Assembly (NCBI RefSeq): GCF_042237075.1
Contig: NZ_JBCGDC010000026.1
Span: forward strand, 1 to 64,000
Direction: 5' to 3'
DNA length: 64,000 nucleotides
Source: Polymorphospora lycopeni
Lineage (GTDB): Bacteria > Actinomycetota > Actinomycetes > Mycobacteriales > Micromonosporaceae
The notes beneath the pieces were generated by a model. The model made no database searches and was not told the origin of the DNA. It was given only the letters and a program-made list of their open reading frames with translations. Shown piece by piece: positions 27,283 through 36,125 of this stretch. Made by a program: the position numbers and the translations under genes. How positions within the stretch are numbered: the first letter of the stretch is position 1; every line of letters begins with the position of its first letter.

Positions 27283-28574
27283 TTGTCGGCCGTGACCAGA
27301 GAATGTCCAGAACCCCGCGCCTATCCTCGCCAAACGCCTGTGGTGGAGGGAGAGAACCGGAATACGCAGACGACAGGTCGGGATGCCGGGGTGGTTCTGG
27401 GACTGGTGGCCGCGGTCCTGCCGGTGACACCGGCGAGCACGCACCCGCGCCGGCACCCGGCGCCGACACAGCGCCCGCGGCAACGGCCGGCGCCCCGGCG
27501 CCGGAGTGCGGCGACATCAAACAGGACGCGGCGAGGCTCGCCACCGCCGGCCGGTCCGGACCGGCAACCTGCGTACGCAGGCACGCGCGGCAGACCGACG
27601 GCGACGGCGCGACACTCACCAGCGACATCTGCGGCGGAACCACGACCAAGACGCGGGTCGCCGCGTGCCTCGTCGAGGACGGTGTGCTGGTGGTCTTCCT
27701 GGTGCCCAACGGCCAGGTCATCGGCAGCATCAGCTATACCGTGGCGAGCCTGACGGCGCTCGACTACGGATCGCTGAACTGGTCGCGGTCGTTCCACTAC
27801 CGGGCCAACTCCGTCGCGGGCCAGGCCGCCGGCGCGGCCGTGACGAACACATCCGTCTACGCCGAACCGCTGTGCGTCACCAGTTGTACGGTGAACCCCG
27901 GCAGCAGCACCATCGGTGGATCGGCGTTGCCGGGCCACCCGCACTCGGCCACCGGCTTCTTCTCGACCCCGATCAGTGGTGTCCGATGGGCGGCACAGAG
28001 CGGCTTCAAGTTCTGGTTCGCCAACTCGCTGTGGGTGCACGGCGTGAGCAACCCGTTGACCACCACGCCGGGCGCGCACCGCTGTGACATGGCGCTCGGC
28101 GGCTACCACCCCGGATGCGTCTACGACTCGGTGCGCCCGGTGCTCGACGTCCCGGCCACGCGCTCAACCACATCCGCCTGGCCCTGTCCTACGGCCTGCC
28201 GAACATCCTGACCAGGACGCAGAGCGAGGCGCTCCGGGATGCGACCCGTGCGGCGGCCTGCCCCACCGGCCCGGCTATCCCCGGCCGGGAACCCCGGGCC
28301 AATATCAGTGCGACGAGTCTCCGTTCGCGTCCACCTACCAGGGTGCGTCGATGCAGCCCTACGGCCGACAGTTCTTCTGGATCGACTGGAACACCGGTCG
28401 GGGATTCAACTGCAACGTGCCCTGGCTGCAAGCCGCCAACCGGGCGACTCCGGCGGCTTCAGCGCCTGCATGATCCCCGCGGGCCAGAACTCCCTCGGCG
28501 GCACCGACCTCGGCGACTTCTACTACAAGTCGCGGGTCCTCGACGGCGACCAGTTCCAGGTCCGGGTGACCTGA
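27283..28574 (+). pseudogene. Decayed secreted nuclease-like gene (NucA/NucB domain), multiple frameshifts
   Basis: A signal-like stretch (VVLGLVAAVLPVTPAS) is in one frame. The next piece, from APECGDIKQDAARLATAGRS through FWFANSLWVHGVSNPLTTTP to CDMALGGYHPGCVYD, is in a second. HALNHIRLALSYGLPN falls in a third, QCDESPFASTYQGASMQ in a fourth segment, and NSLGGTDLGDFYYKSRVLDG DQFQV ends at 28574. The CDE.PFAST..G and GDFYYKSR.LDGD.F.V pieces match the end of NucA/NucB-type extracellular nucleases. At least four frame changes make this a pseudogene, or a badly sequenced gene. The exact start is not determinable. Confidence 0.7.
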
Positions 28575-28724
28575 CCACCTTCGGTCACCTCCGGCGCCGA
28601 ACACGGCCCGGCCGGTCGGGCCCCGGTGCCCACGACCGGCCGCGGCGTCCCGCCCGCTCGGGTCACGGAGCGGGCCTGCCGGCGCCTACGCTAGCCGGGT
28701 CAGGGAAGGCGACGAATTCCCGGA

Positions 28725-29999
28725 GTGGCTGGTTTGCGCAAAGGCCCGAACCTCCCGCGCGCCAGGGCGCCGAACGGCGCCGGTCCCTACGCGACGTTGT
28801 TGCGCCACCCGCACGGTCGCCGGATGGCGCTGGCCGCCCTCGGCGCGCGCCTGCCGCAGGGGATGACCGGCATCTCGGTGCTCTTCCTGCTGGTGGAGCG
28901 GGAGGGCATCGGGGCGGCGGGGGCGCTGACCGCGGTGTACACCCTGGCGCTCGGGCTGGCCGTTCCGGTGAGCGGCCGGCTGGTCGACCGGTTTGGCCCG
29001 GGCCGCGTCGTCCGGTGGAGTGTGCTCGCCTACACCGCCGCGACCGCCGCGCTACTTTTCGCCACCTTCGGCGGGGCGACGCAACCGGTGACCGCCGCCG
29101 CGGCGGCTCTGACGGGTGCGAGCACCCCGCCGCTCGGCCCGGCCGTACGCGCGCAGTGGGCGCGACTGCCCGCACCCGTCCGGCGAACCGGGTTCGCGCT
29201 CGACGCGATCTTCCTCGACCTCTGCCTCATCGCCGGACCGGTGCTGGCATCGACCCTGGTGGCGATGCACGCGGCGCTCGGTGTCTGCGCCATTCTCCTG
29301 GTCACCTGGGCCGGCGTCGCCCTGCTCGGTTCGGCCGTACGGCCGGCGGCCACCGGTCCGTCGCCCCCGCCGGCGGGCCGGCACCGGCCCGCCGGCCCGT
29401 TCGGGCCGATGCGCGTCGCGGCCTACCGCCGGGTGGCCGCCCTGATGGTGCTGGCGAGCTGCGCCATCGCCGGCGTGGCGGTCGGGTTGCCGGCGCTCGC
29501 CGCGGTCCGCGACGCGCCGTGGGCGGCCGGTCCACTGGTCGCCGCGTTCTCCGTGGGCAGCATCGTCGGCGGCCTCTACTGGGGCCGGCGCCGGTCGGAC
29601 GGGCCACGGAACGGGCCGGCCCCGGTCAGCGCACTGGTACCGCCACTCGCCGCGTTGACGCTGACCCTGGCCGTCCTTCCCCTGGCCGGCACCAGTCCGG
29701 TGCTGCTGCTGGCGGTCGCCCCCGTCGCGGGCCTGCCGGTCGCGGCGGTCCTGGCCAGTCTCGCGATCGAGGCGGCGGCACGGGCGCCGGAGGGCACCGC
29801 GACCGAGGCGCAGGCCTGGCTCGTCTCCGCCAACACCGTCGGCTCGGCCGCCGCCGCACTGCTGGTCACCAGCCTGCTGGGCCACGGTCACTCGACCGTT
29901 GCGCTGCTCACCCCGGTCGCGCTGGCGCTCGTGGCCGCGGTCGCGGCGCCACTTCTCCTGCGGAGGGCGGGACGCCGACCACCCGAATCAATAGAATGA
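28725..29999 (+). CDS. MFS transporter
   Basis: 424 residues with about twelve hydrophobic segments. It begins (GTG 28725) MAGLRKGPNLPRARAPNGAG PYATLLRHPHGRRMALAAL, and the motif-A loop is VPVSGRLVDRFGPGRVVRWS. The second half starts with MRVAAYRRVAALMVLASCAI after a Pro/Gly-rich central loop. The layout resembles a group of actinobacterial MFS efflux carriers of unknown substrate. Its stop overlaps an ATG of the tldD gene (ATGA at 29996), so it is translationally coupled to the TldD-TldE pair. Confidence 0.82.
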   Translation: MAGLRKGPNLPRARAPNGAGPYATLLRHPHGRRMALAALGARLPQGMTGISVLFLLVEREGIGAAGALTAVYTLALGLAVPVSGRLVDRFGPGRVVRWSVLAYTAATAALLFATFGGATQPVTAAAAALTGASTPPLGPAVRAQWARLPAPVRRTGFALDAIFLDLCLIAGPVLASTLVAMHAALGVCAILLVTWAGVALLGSAVRPAATGPSPPPAGRHRPAGPFGPMRVAAYRRVAALMVLASCAIAGVAVGLPALAAVRDAPWAAGPLVAAFSVGSIVGGLYWGRRRSDGPRNGPAPVSALVPPLAALTLTLAVLPLAGTSPVLLLAVAPVAGLPVAAVLASLAIEAAARAPEGTATEAQAWLVSANTVGSAAAALLVTSLLGHGHSTVALLTPVALALVAAVAAPLLLRRAGRRPPESIE

Positions 30000-31459
30000 C
30001 ATTCATGGATATCGCCGATCTCGCCGCTGTCGCCATCGACGAGGTCACCCGCCTCGGCCCGCAGTTCGCCGACGTCCGCGCGGTCGACGACGAGTCCGAG
30101 TCCGTCGACGTACGCGACGGGCGGGTCGAGCGGGTCAGCCGCTCCGCCAGTCGGGGGGTGGGGATCCGGGTTTTGGTCGGCGGCGCCTGGGGCTTCGCGG
30201 CGACGGCCGACCACGACGGCGGGGCGGTACGCGACGCGGCCCGGCTGGCGGTGGAGCTTGCCCGGGCCAGTGGCCGGGTGGCGCACGAGCCGATACGGCT
30301 CGACGACTCCCCGCCCTGCCGGGGCGACTACGTCACACCGCACGAGATCGACCCGCTGGAGATGCCGGTCGCCGAGAAGGCGGACCATCTGCTCGCGGCC
30401 ACCGCGGCGGCCCGCGGGGTGCCCGGGGTGTCGTTCGTGGAGGCCAGCACGGACGGCTGGCGGCGCCGGACGGTCTACCGGTCCAGCGATGGTGCCGCCA
30501 TCGAACAGACCGTGCTGCACGCTGGTGGCGGGCTGGTCGCCTACGCGGTCGGCGGCGGGGAGTCCCAGCGCCGGTCGTACCCCACCGCGTTCCGTGGACA
30601 GTTCGCCAGCGGCGGTTGGGAGGCCGTACTCGCGCTCGACCTGCCGGGGCACGCCGCGGCCACCGGACGCGAGGCGGTGGCGCTGCTCGCCGCGCCGGAC
30701 CTGCCGAGCCGGGCGGAGACGACGATCGTCCTCGACTCCTCACAGCTCGCGATGCAGATCCACGAGTCGATCGGGCATCCGCTGGAACTCGACCGCATCC
30801 TGGGCATGGAGCAGGCGTACGCCGGCGGCTCCTTCGTCCGGGTCGACGACCGCGACCGGCTGCGGTACGCCTCCCCCATCGTCTCGATCACGGCCGACGC
30901 GACGACGCCGGGAGCGCTCGGCACGTTCGGCTTCGACGACGAGGGGGTGCGGGCGGGCCGTGCGCCACTGATATCCGATGGGGTCCTCGTCGGCTTCCTC
31001 AGCAACCGGGAGACGGCGGCGGCGGTCGGGCTGGAGTCGAACGGTACCGCCCGGGCCGACTCCTGGGGCAGCATCCCGCTCGTCCGGATGAACAACGTCT
31101 CGCTCGCGCCCGGCACGGACGACGCCGCTGGCCTCGCCGAGATCGTGGCGGCGACCGACGACGGGTTCCTGCTGTGCACCAACCGTTCCTGGTCGATCGA
31201 TGACCGGCGGACGAACTTCCAGTTCGCCTGTGAGGCCGCCTACGAGATCTCCGCCGGGTCGCTGGGGCGGCTCTACCGCAATCCCACCTACGCCGGTCGT
31301 ACACTCGACTTCTGGCGGTCCTGCGACGCGCTGGGCGGCCGCTCGGACTGGCGGGTCTGGAGCGTGCCGATCTGCGGCAAGGGGCAACCGTCGCAACTGG
31401 CCAGGGTCGGGCACGGCGCGCCGACCGGCCGGTTCCGGGCAGCGGTGGGGATCCGATGA
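29996..31459 (+). CDS. tldD: TldD-like metalloprotease subunit
   Basis: 487 residues if started at ATG 29996, or 484 from ATG 30005 (MDIADLAAVAIDEVTRLGPQ). The zinc motif HExxxH is present in QIHESIGHPLELDR, as in TldD of the TldD/TldE heterodimer, which degrades unfolded peptides and removes the microcin B17 leader in E. coli. Other family patches are VRDGRVERVSRSASRGVGIR, GTFGFDDEGVRAGRAPLISD and NNVSLAPGT. It overlaps tldE by ATGA. The pair lies about 6-9 kb from a putative RiPP locus, so a role in peptide maturation is conceivable but unproven. Confidence 0.92.
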   Translation: MTFMDIADLAAVAIDEVTRLGPQFADVRAVDDESESVDVRDGRVERVSRSASRGVGIRVLVGGAWGFAATADHDGGAVRDAARLAVELARASGRVAHEPIRLDDSPPCRGDYVTPHEIDPLEMPVAEKADHLLAATAAARGVPGVSFVEASTDGWRRRTVYRSSDGAAIEQTVLHAGGGLVAYAVGGGESQRRSYPTAFRGQFASGGWEAVLALDLPGHAAATGREAVALLAAPDLPSRAETTIVLDSSQLAMQIHESIGHPLELDRILGMEQAYAGGSFVRVDDRDRLRYASPIVSITADATTPGALGTFGFDDEGVRAGRAPLISDGVLVGFLSNRETAAAVGLESNGTARADSWGSIPLVRMNNVSLAPGTDDAAGLAEIVAATDDGFLLCTNRSWSIDDRRTNFQFACEAAYEISAGSLGRLYRNPTYAGRTLDFWRSCDALGGRSDWRVWSVPICGKGQPSQLARVGHGAPTGRFRAAVGIR

Positions 31460-32814
31460 TCCGCTACGGGGCCGACCGCCTGTTCGAACTAGCCGGGGCG
31501 GCGCTGCGCCACCCGGGGCCGGACGAGGTCGAGGTGACCCTCGGCCGAGAACAGGTGGCGCTGACCCGGTTCGCGGACAGCCGGATCCACCAGAACGTCC
31601 ATCGGCTCGACCACCACGTGCGGGTGCGGGTGGTGGTCGACGGCGGCGAGGCCGGAGCGCGGGTCGGCTCGGCCACCTCCGGGCTGTTGACGCCGGAGGG
31701 CGTGCGGCGCGCGGTCGACCGGGCGTACCAGATCGCTCGCACGGTCCCCGGGAATCCCGACTTCGCCGGTCTGCCGGCGGGCGGTACGACCTACGACTCG
31801 GTACGCCGGGACGACCCCGACACGGCGAGGTGCCCGCCCGCGCGTCGGGCCGATCTCGTGGCGGCGCTGCTGCGGTCGCTGCCGGCGGGAACCGACGGCG
31901 CCGGTGCCCTGGAGACGACCGGCAACGAACTGGCGATCGTCAACAGTCGTGGCGTGCGAGCGTACGACGCGGGAACCAGGGCGGCCCTGAGTATCCTCGC
32001 CACGGCTGGGGACTCGACAGGCTACGCCGAGGGTGTGGCGGTCGGGCTGGCGGGTCTCGATCCGGTGACGCTGGGTTCCCGGGCGGGCGAGAAGGCGCGG
32101 CTCGGCGCCGGGCTGCGGGAGCTGGCACCCGGCAGCTATCCGGTGGTGCTGGAGCCGTGCGCGACCGCCGTGCTCCTGCACCGGCTGGCGCACGCCTTCG
32201 CGGGCCGGGCGGTGCGCGAGGGAAGTTCACCGCTGGCGGACCGGCTGGGAGCGCCGATCTGCGCGCCGGCGGTCACACTGTCGGACGATCCGCTCTCCTC
32301 CGCGCTGCCGGCGGCACCGTTCGACGCCGAGGGCATACCGCGGCGCCGGACCATCCTCGTCGACCGGGGTGTGGCGGTGGGCCTGACCTACGACTCGGCG
32401 GCGGCACGGATGGGCGGGACCGAATCCACCGGTCACGCGCTGGCACCGCCGAACCCGCTTTCCGGTTTGCCGACGCACCTGTTCATGGCGGCGGGATCCG
32501 AGACGACGGAGTCGTTGGTCGGCCGGATCGACCGGGGGATCTACGTCACCCGGTTCCACTACACCAACGTGGTGCATCCCGTGCGCACCACCGTGACGGG
32601 TACGACCCGCGACGGCACCTTCCTGATCGAGAACGGCAGGATCGTCGGCGGGATCCGCAACCTGCGTTTCACCCAGTCGGTGCTGGAGGCGTTGTCCGGC
32701 GTGGAGGCGGTCGGACGGGAGGGTCAGGTGGCGACCGAGCGGTTCTACGGGGACGCGTACGCGCCCCCGCTGTGCCTGTCCTCGTTCGCGTTCACGTCGG
32801 CGTCGACGCACTGA
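31456..32814 (+). CDS. tldE: TldE/PmbA-like partner of TldD
   Basis: 452 residues starting at ATG 31456, overlapping the tldD stop. It has the PmbA/TldD fold but lacks the HExxxH motif, as expected of the non-catalytic partner. Recognisable segments are VNSRGVRAYDAGTRAALSIL, HRLAHAFAGRAVREGSSPLA, DRGVAVGLTYDSAAARMGG and GIYVTRFHYTNVVHPVRTTV. With TldD it forms a hollow dimer that digests short flexible peptides in the cytoplasm. Confidence 0.9.
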   Translation: MIRYGADRLFELAGAALRHPGPDEVEVTLGREQVALTRFADSRIHQNVHRLDHHVRVRVVVDGGEAGARVGSATSGLLTPEGVRRAVDRAYQIARTVPGNPDFAGLPAGGTTYDSVRRDDPDTARCPPARRADLVAALLRSLPAGTDGAGALETTGNELAIVNSRGVRAYDAGTRAALSILATAGDSTGYAEGVAVGLAGLDPVTLGSRAGEKARLGAGLRELAPGSYPVVLEPCATAVLLHRLAHAFAGRAVREGSSPLADRLGAPICAPAVTLSDDPLSSALPAAPFDAEGIPRRRTILVDRGVAVGLTYDSAAARMGGTESTGHALAPPNPLSGLPTHLFMAAGSETTESLVGRIDRGIYVTRFHYTNVVHPVRTTVTGTTRDGTFLIENGRIVGGIRNLRFTQSVLEALSGVEAVGREGQVATERFYGDAYAPPLCLSSFAFTSASTH

Positions 32815-32852
32815 GCCGACGCGCCCTCCCCCACCCGGTCCGTCCGGTCGGC

Positions 32853-34364
32853 TCACGCGTCGTGACGCTGCGCCAGCACGTCCTCGACGTCGGTCGCGAA
32901 CCGGCCCACGACCCACGCCACCGCCCGGCAGTTGCGGTCGAACTCGGCGAGGTTGAGGTTCGACAGGTCGTCGCAGGGCTGGTGGTAGCAACGGTCGAAC
33001 ATCTCGCCGGCCGTGCCGCCGTACCGGGCCGCCTGCTCGGCGGTCTTCGCCTGGTAGGTGCCGCCGTCCATGCCGCCGACCGGGATTCCGACGTCGGCGA
33101 AGGGCCAGTGGTCGGACCCGATGCTGTACAGGTCGACGGTCTCGTAGGCCAGTCCCCGGCTGCCGTAGTAGCCGGTGAGGACCTTCTCGACGGCGCCGGA
33201 ACCCGGTGGCGGCGGCTTCTCGCCGACGCCGGGGTGCTCGGCGTCGTCACCGTCGACTATGAAGCGGCCGAAGTTCGGAGACGCGATGAGTTCGTAGTTG
33301 AGGTACAGCGAGATCCGTCGGCGCTGCTCGGCGTCGAGCTGGGCCAGGTAGTGCAGGGAGCCCACCTCGATCAGTTCCTCCGCGCCCCACCAGGCGAACC
33401 GCACCTTGTTGCGTACCGCCCGCTGATGCGGTGCCAGGCGGATCGCGGTCTCCAGCAGGGCCGCGGCGGCGGCCGCGTTGTCGTTGATGCCCGGGGACTC
33501 GGTCACGCTGTCCAGGTGCGCGCCGGCCATGACGACCCGGTCGGGACGGCCGCCGGCCGTCTCGGCCAGGATGTTCTCGGTGACCGCTCGTGCCCGGTGG
33601 GCCGTGATCTCCAGCCGGACGCGGACCTCGCTGCCCGCCGTCCGCGCTGCGAGCTGCCCGGCCGCCCGCTGGGTGATGGTCGCGACCGGCACCGAGATCG
33701 CGGCGGGGTCGAACAGGTACGCCCGGTAGATGTTGTCCGGCCGGACGGTCGGCATGTAGAACAGCACCGCAACCGCCCCGAGCGCCACCGCGGTCTGCTC
33801 CTGTACGACGAAACCACAGCTCGCTCTCGGCAGCACGACAACCGTTCCGGTGACCGGCAGGCCGGCGTAGTCGGCTGGCTCGCAACCCGGCGTGGGGTCG
33901 ACGACGCCGTCGCGTGAGGTGGGCAGCACCCGTACCGGTGCCTCGACACCGCCCGGCGGTGTCGTCGGCGACCAGGTCATCGCGAGGAGTCGCAGCGGTT
34001 CGGGTGGCGTGGTCAGCGCCACCGCGCGCTCGGTGTCGATCCGGTAGTACTCGTACGGCACCGGCTGACGGGTTACCCGGTACCCGGCGAGGCGCAGCCG
34101 CCGGACGAGATAGTCGGCCGACGCGGCGAACCCGGGGGTGTCGGCGGCGCGTGTCCCGCCGTTCGCGTCGGCAGCCGACTGCCAGGCCCGGAGGTGGCGC
34201 AGGGCGCCGGCTGCCCGGGTGGCCCGTTCCAACCGGTCGGCGAGCTGGTGACCGGAGCCGGCCGCCGGGACGGTCGGCCGCCCGTACGCCGGGCTCGTGA
34301 CCGCGACGGAGGCGGTGACGACGAGGGCGGCAACGGCCGCGGTCACGGGGGTGGACCAACGCAT
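32853..34364 (-). CDS. Secreted M28-family zinc aminopeptidase with PA domain
   Basis: 503 residues from ATG 34364 (GGAAGGAG upstream). Signal peptide: MRWSTPVTAAVAALVVTASV, cleavage after about residue 28. A PA (protease-associated) insert occupies about residues 140-250 (GTVVVLPRASCGFVVQEQTA). Two-zinc ligands of the M28 domain are in MAGAHLDSVTESPGINDNAA (His, Asp), the catalytic glutamate in FAWWGAEELIEVGS, the bridging aspartate region in YSIGSDHWPFADVGIPVGGM, and the late histidine in CYHQPCDDLSN. It is a leucine-aminopeptidase-like enzyme releasing N-terminal residues outside the cell. Convergent with tldE. Confidence 0.92.
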   Translation of the reverse strand: MRWSTPVTAAVAALVVTASVAVTSPAYGRPTVPAAGSGHQLADRLERATRAAGALRHLRAWQSAADANGGTRAADTPGFAASADYLVRRLRLAGYRVTRQPVPYEYYRIDTERAVALTTPPEPLRLLAMTWSPTTPPGGVEAPVRVLPTSRDGVVDPTPGCEPADYAGLPVTGTVVVLPRASCGFVVQEQTAVALGAVAVLFYMPTVRPDNIYRAYLFDPAAISVPVATITQRAAGQLAARTAGSEVRVRLEITAHRARAVTENILAETAGGRPDRVVMAGAHLDSVTESPGINDNAAAAAALLETAIRLAPHQRAVRNKVRFAWWGAEELIEVGSLHYLAQLDAEQRRRISLYLNYELIASPNFGRFIVDGDDAEHPGVGEKPPPPGSGAVEKVLTGYYGSRGLAYETVDLYSIGSDHWPFADVGIPVGGMDGGTYQAKTAEQAARYGGTAGEMFDRCYHQPCDDLSNLNLAEFDRNCRAVAWVVGRFATDVEDVLAQRHDA

Positions 34365-34423
34365 GTCTTCTCCTTCCGGTGATCGGGCGGTGATCGGCCA
34401 GCCGCGTCTGGCGCGGGGCGCGG

Positions 34424-35071
34424 TCACCGCCCCGATTGCGGGATCGGCGTGACGGCGCGGCCGGCGAACGCGGCCAGCCGGTCGGCCGGGTGAAGGTCGC
34501 CGGTGGTGGGCCGTTCCTCGGCGAACGGCCGGTCCGGGCCGCGCGGCAGCCGGCGGCGGCGCAGGATGTCGAGGCAGGCCCGGCAGAGCGCCGGGTCGAG
34601 TTCGGTGTCCTGGCCGGTGGCCCGGGCCAGGTCCCAGCCGTGTACGAGCAGTTCGATGAAGCGGGTCTGCACCAGTTGGCGGCCGGGTTCCGGCCCGCCC
34701 GGGGTGACGAACTCTCCGGTGAGCACGCCGTCGCGGGCGAACTCTGCGACCAGCGGGGCGAGGGTGCCGCGGAACGCCGCGAGCGGGTTCTCGCCGAGCA
34801 CGAACTCGTCGCGGTCGGGTACGGGCCGGTTCGTGACGATCGCCAGGAACCGGAGGTTGCCGTTGACGACGTGGTTGACGAGACCGCGTACGTCCCAGTC
34901 CGGGCAGCCGGTCGGGCCGGTCCACTGCCGTGGCGCCACACCGGCGACGAGGTCCGCGAAGAGGCCGGCGGCGTCCTGGTGCAGTTGTCGCGGATCGGTG
35001 TCCGCATGGACCGGTGGTTCGAGGGTGTTCTCCATCTGTCCGCTCCGTCGTCGGGTCGTTCCGGTGGTCAT
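34424..35071 (-). CDS. TIGR03086-like / maleylpyruvate isomerase family protein
   Basis: 215 residues of the MDMPI/DinB-like superfamily. Diagnostic segments are GCPDWDVRGLVNHVVNGNLR (metal-binding helix, W..R.LV.H) and TRFIELLVHGWDLARATGQD, which is nearly invariant in the TIGR03086 group. The reaction is unknown; relatives are assumed to be mycothiol-dependent. It starts at 35071 with an ATGA overlap onto the stop of the methyltransferase gene, so the two are coupled. Confidence 0.85.
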   Translation of the reverse strand: MTTGTTRRRSGQMENTLEPPVHADTDPRQLHQDAAGLFADLVAGVAPRQWTGPTGCPDWDVRGLVNHVVNGNLRFLAIVTNRPVPDRDEFVLGENPLAAFRGTLAPLVAEFARDGVLTGEFVTPGGPEPGRQLVQTRFIELLVHGWDLARATGQDTELDPALCRACLDILRRRRLPRGPDRPFAEERPTTGDLHPADRLAAFAGRAVTPIPQSGR

Positions 35072-35964
35072 GGCGTCGCGCGTGCGGCGGGCGTCCGGGG
35101 CCGCGGCGGGGTCGCGGGCGTATGTGCGATGTGCACGGTCGTGGCCGCGAGCACGAAGACGTCCGGCCGGCGCAGCACTCCCTCGTCCGCGCGCGGGTCG
35201 AGCAACCGTTCCAGTTGTGCCCGATCGTCGGCCTCGATCCGGTCGGCGAGCAGGTCCCGTAGCCGGGCGAGCATCGAACGGACGTGGTCGCGGGCCTCGT
35301 CGTCCAGCGGGGAGGGCAGGTCGACCAGGAAGGTGCGGCTGCGGCGGGGCCGCAGGCCGGCCGCCGCGAGCAGGGCGAGCCAGTCGTCGACGCGCCGCAC
35401 GCTGCCCGGTGCGGCATGCCTCCGTTCGGTGAACCAGTCCTCCATGAGCGCGTCAAGGCGGGCCTGCAGTCCGGGCCGGCCGATCCCGGTGTCGCGGGGA
35501 AGGAAGCGGCTCGGCAGGCCGCCCTCGGCGACCGCCAGTAGACCGCCGGGCGAGATCCTGCTTGCCAACCGGGCGAGCATCGCGACCTGGTCGCCGAAGT
35601 GGTGCACCACGCTGCTCGCCCAGATGAGGTCGGCGGTGGGCAGTTCGGTGACGTCGTTGAGGTCGAGCCGCCGGGTGCGGACCCTCGCGTCGAGGCCAAG
35701 GCGACCGGCCAGGGCGGCAGCACGGGCCAGCAGTTCCGGCTGGACGTCGACCGCGAGCACCTCGGCCTCCGGAAACTGCCGAGCCAGTAGGCAGGTGGTC
35801 ACCCCGGGGCCCGATCCCACGTCCAGGATCCGGCGCGGCGGTGAGTCCGCCGTCAACTCCGCCAGCCAGCGGGCCGCAGCGCGCTGCCACGCGGACCGCA
35901 CCCGCGCGAGTTGCTCCAGTTCGTCGGCGACGGCGGCCCAGTCGACGGTCCGTGGCCGGCTCAT
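35068..35964 (-). CDS. Class I SAM-dependent methyltransferase
   Basis: 298 residues. The SAM-binding motif is RRILDVGSGPGVTTCLLARQ, followed by AEVLAVDVQPELLARA and LIWASSVVHHFGDQVAMLAR, then ISPGGLLAVAEGGLPSRFLP. The C-terminal part (GLRPRRSRTFLVDLPSPLDD EARDHVRSML) is typical of small-molecule methyltransferases of actinobacteria. It is the first gene of a two-gene minus-strand operon and diverges from the aminotransferase gene by about 160 bp. Target unknown. Confidence 0.87.
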   Translation of the reverse strand: MSRPRTVDWAAVADELEQLARVRSAWQRAAARWLAELTADSPPRRILDVGSGPGVTTCLLARQFPEAEVLAVDVQPELLARAAALAGRLGLDARVRTRRLDLNDVTELPTADLIWASSVVHHFGDQVAMLARLASRISPGGLLAVAEGGLPSRFLPRDTGIGRPGLQARLDALMEDWFTERRHAAPGSVRRVDDWLALLAAAGLRPRRSRTFLVDLPSPLDDEARDHVRSMLARLRDLLADRIEADDRAQLERLLDPRADEGVLRRPDVFVLAATTVHIAHTPATPPRPRTPAARATP

Positions 35965-36125
35965 CGGCGCGTACCCGCCCGTCGCGCCGGCCCATCGTGT
36001 CGTCGTGCCCGGTCGGGCCGGTCCACGGGGACGTTGACGATCCGAAAGACATCGATAGTCTTCTTGATGTGGGGGGCCGGATCGATCATCTCGGCCACCT
36101 CGTCACGATCTCGGGGAGACGAGTC

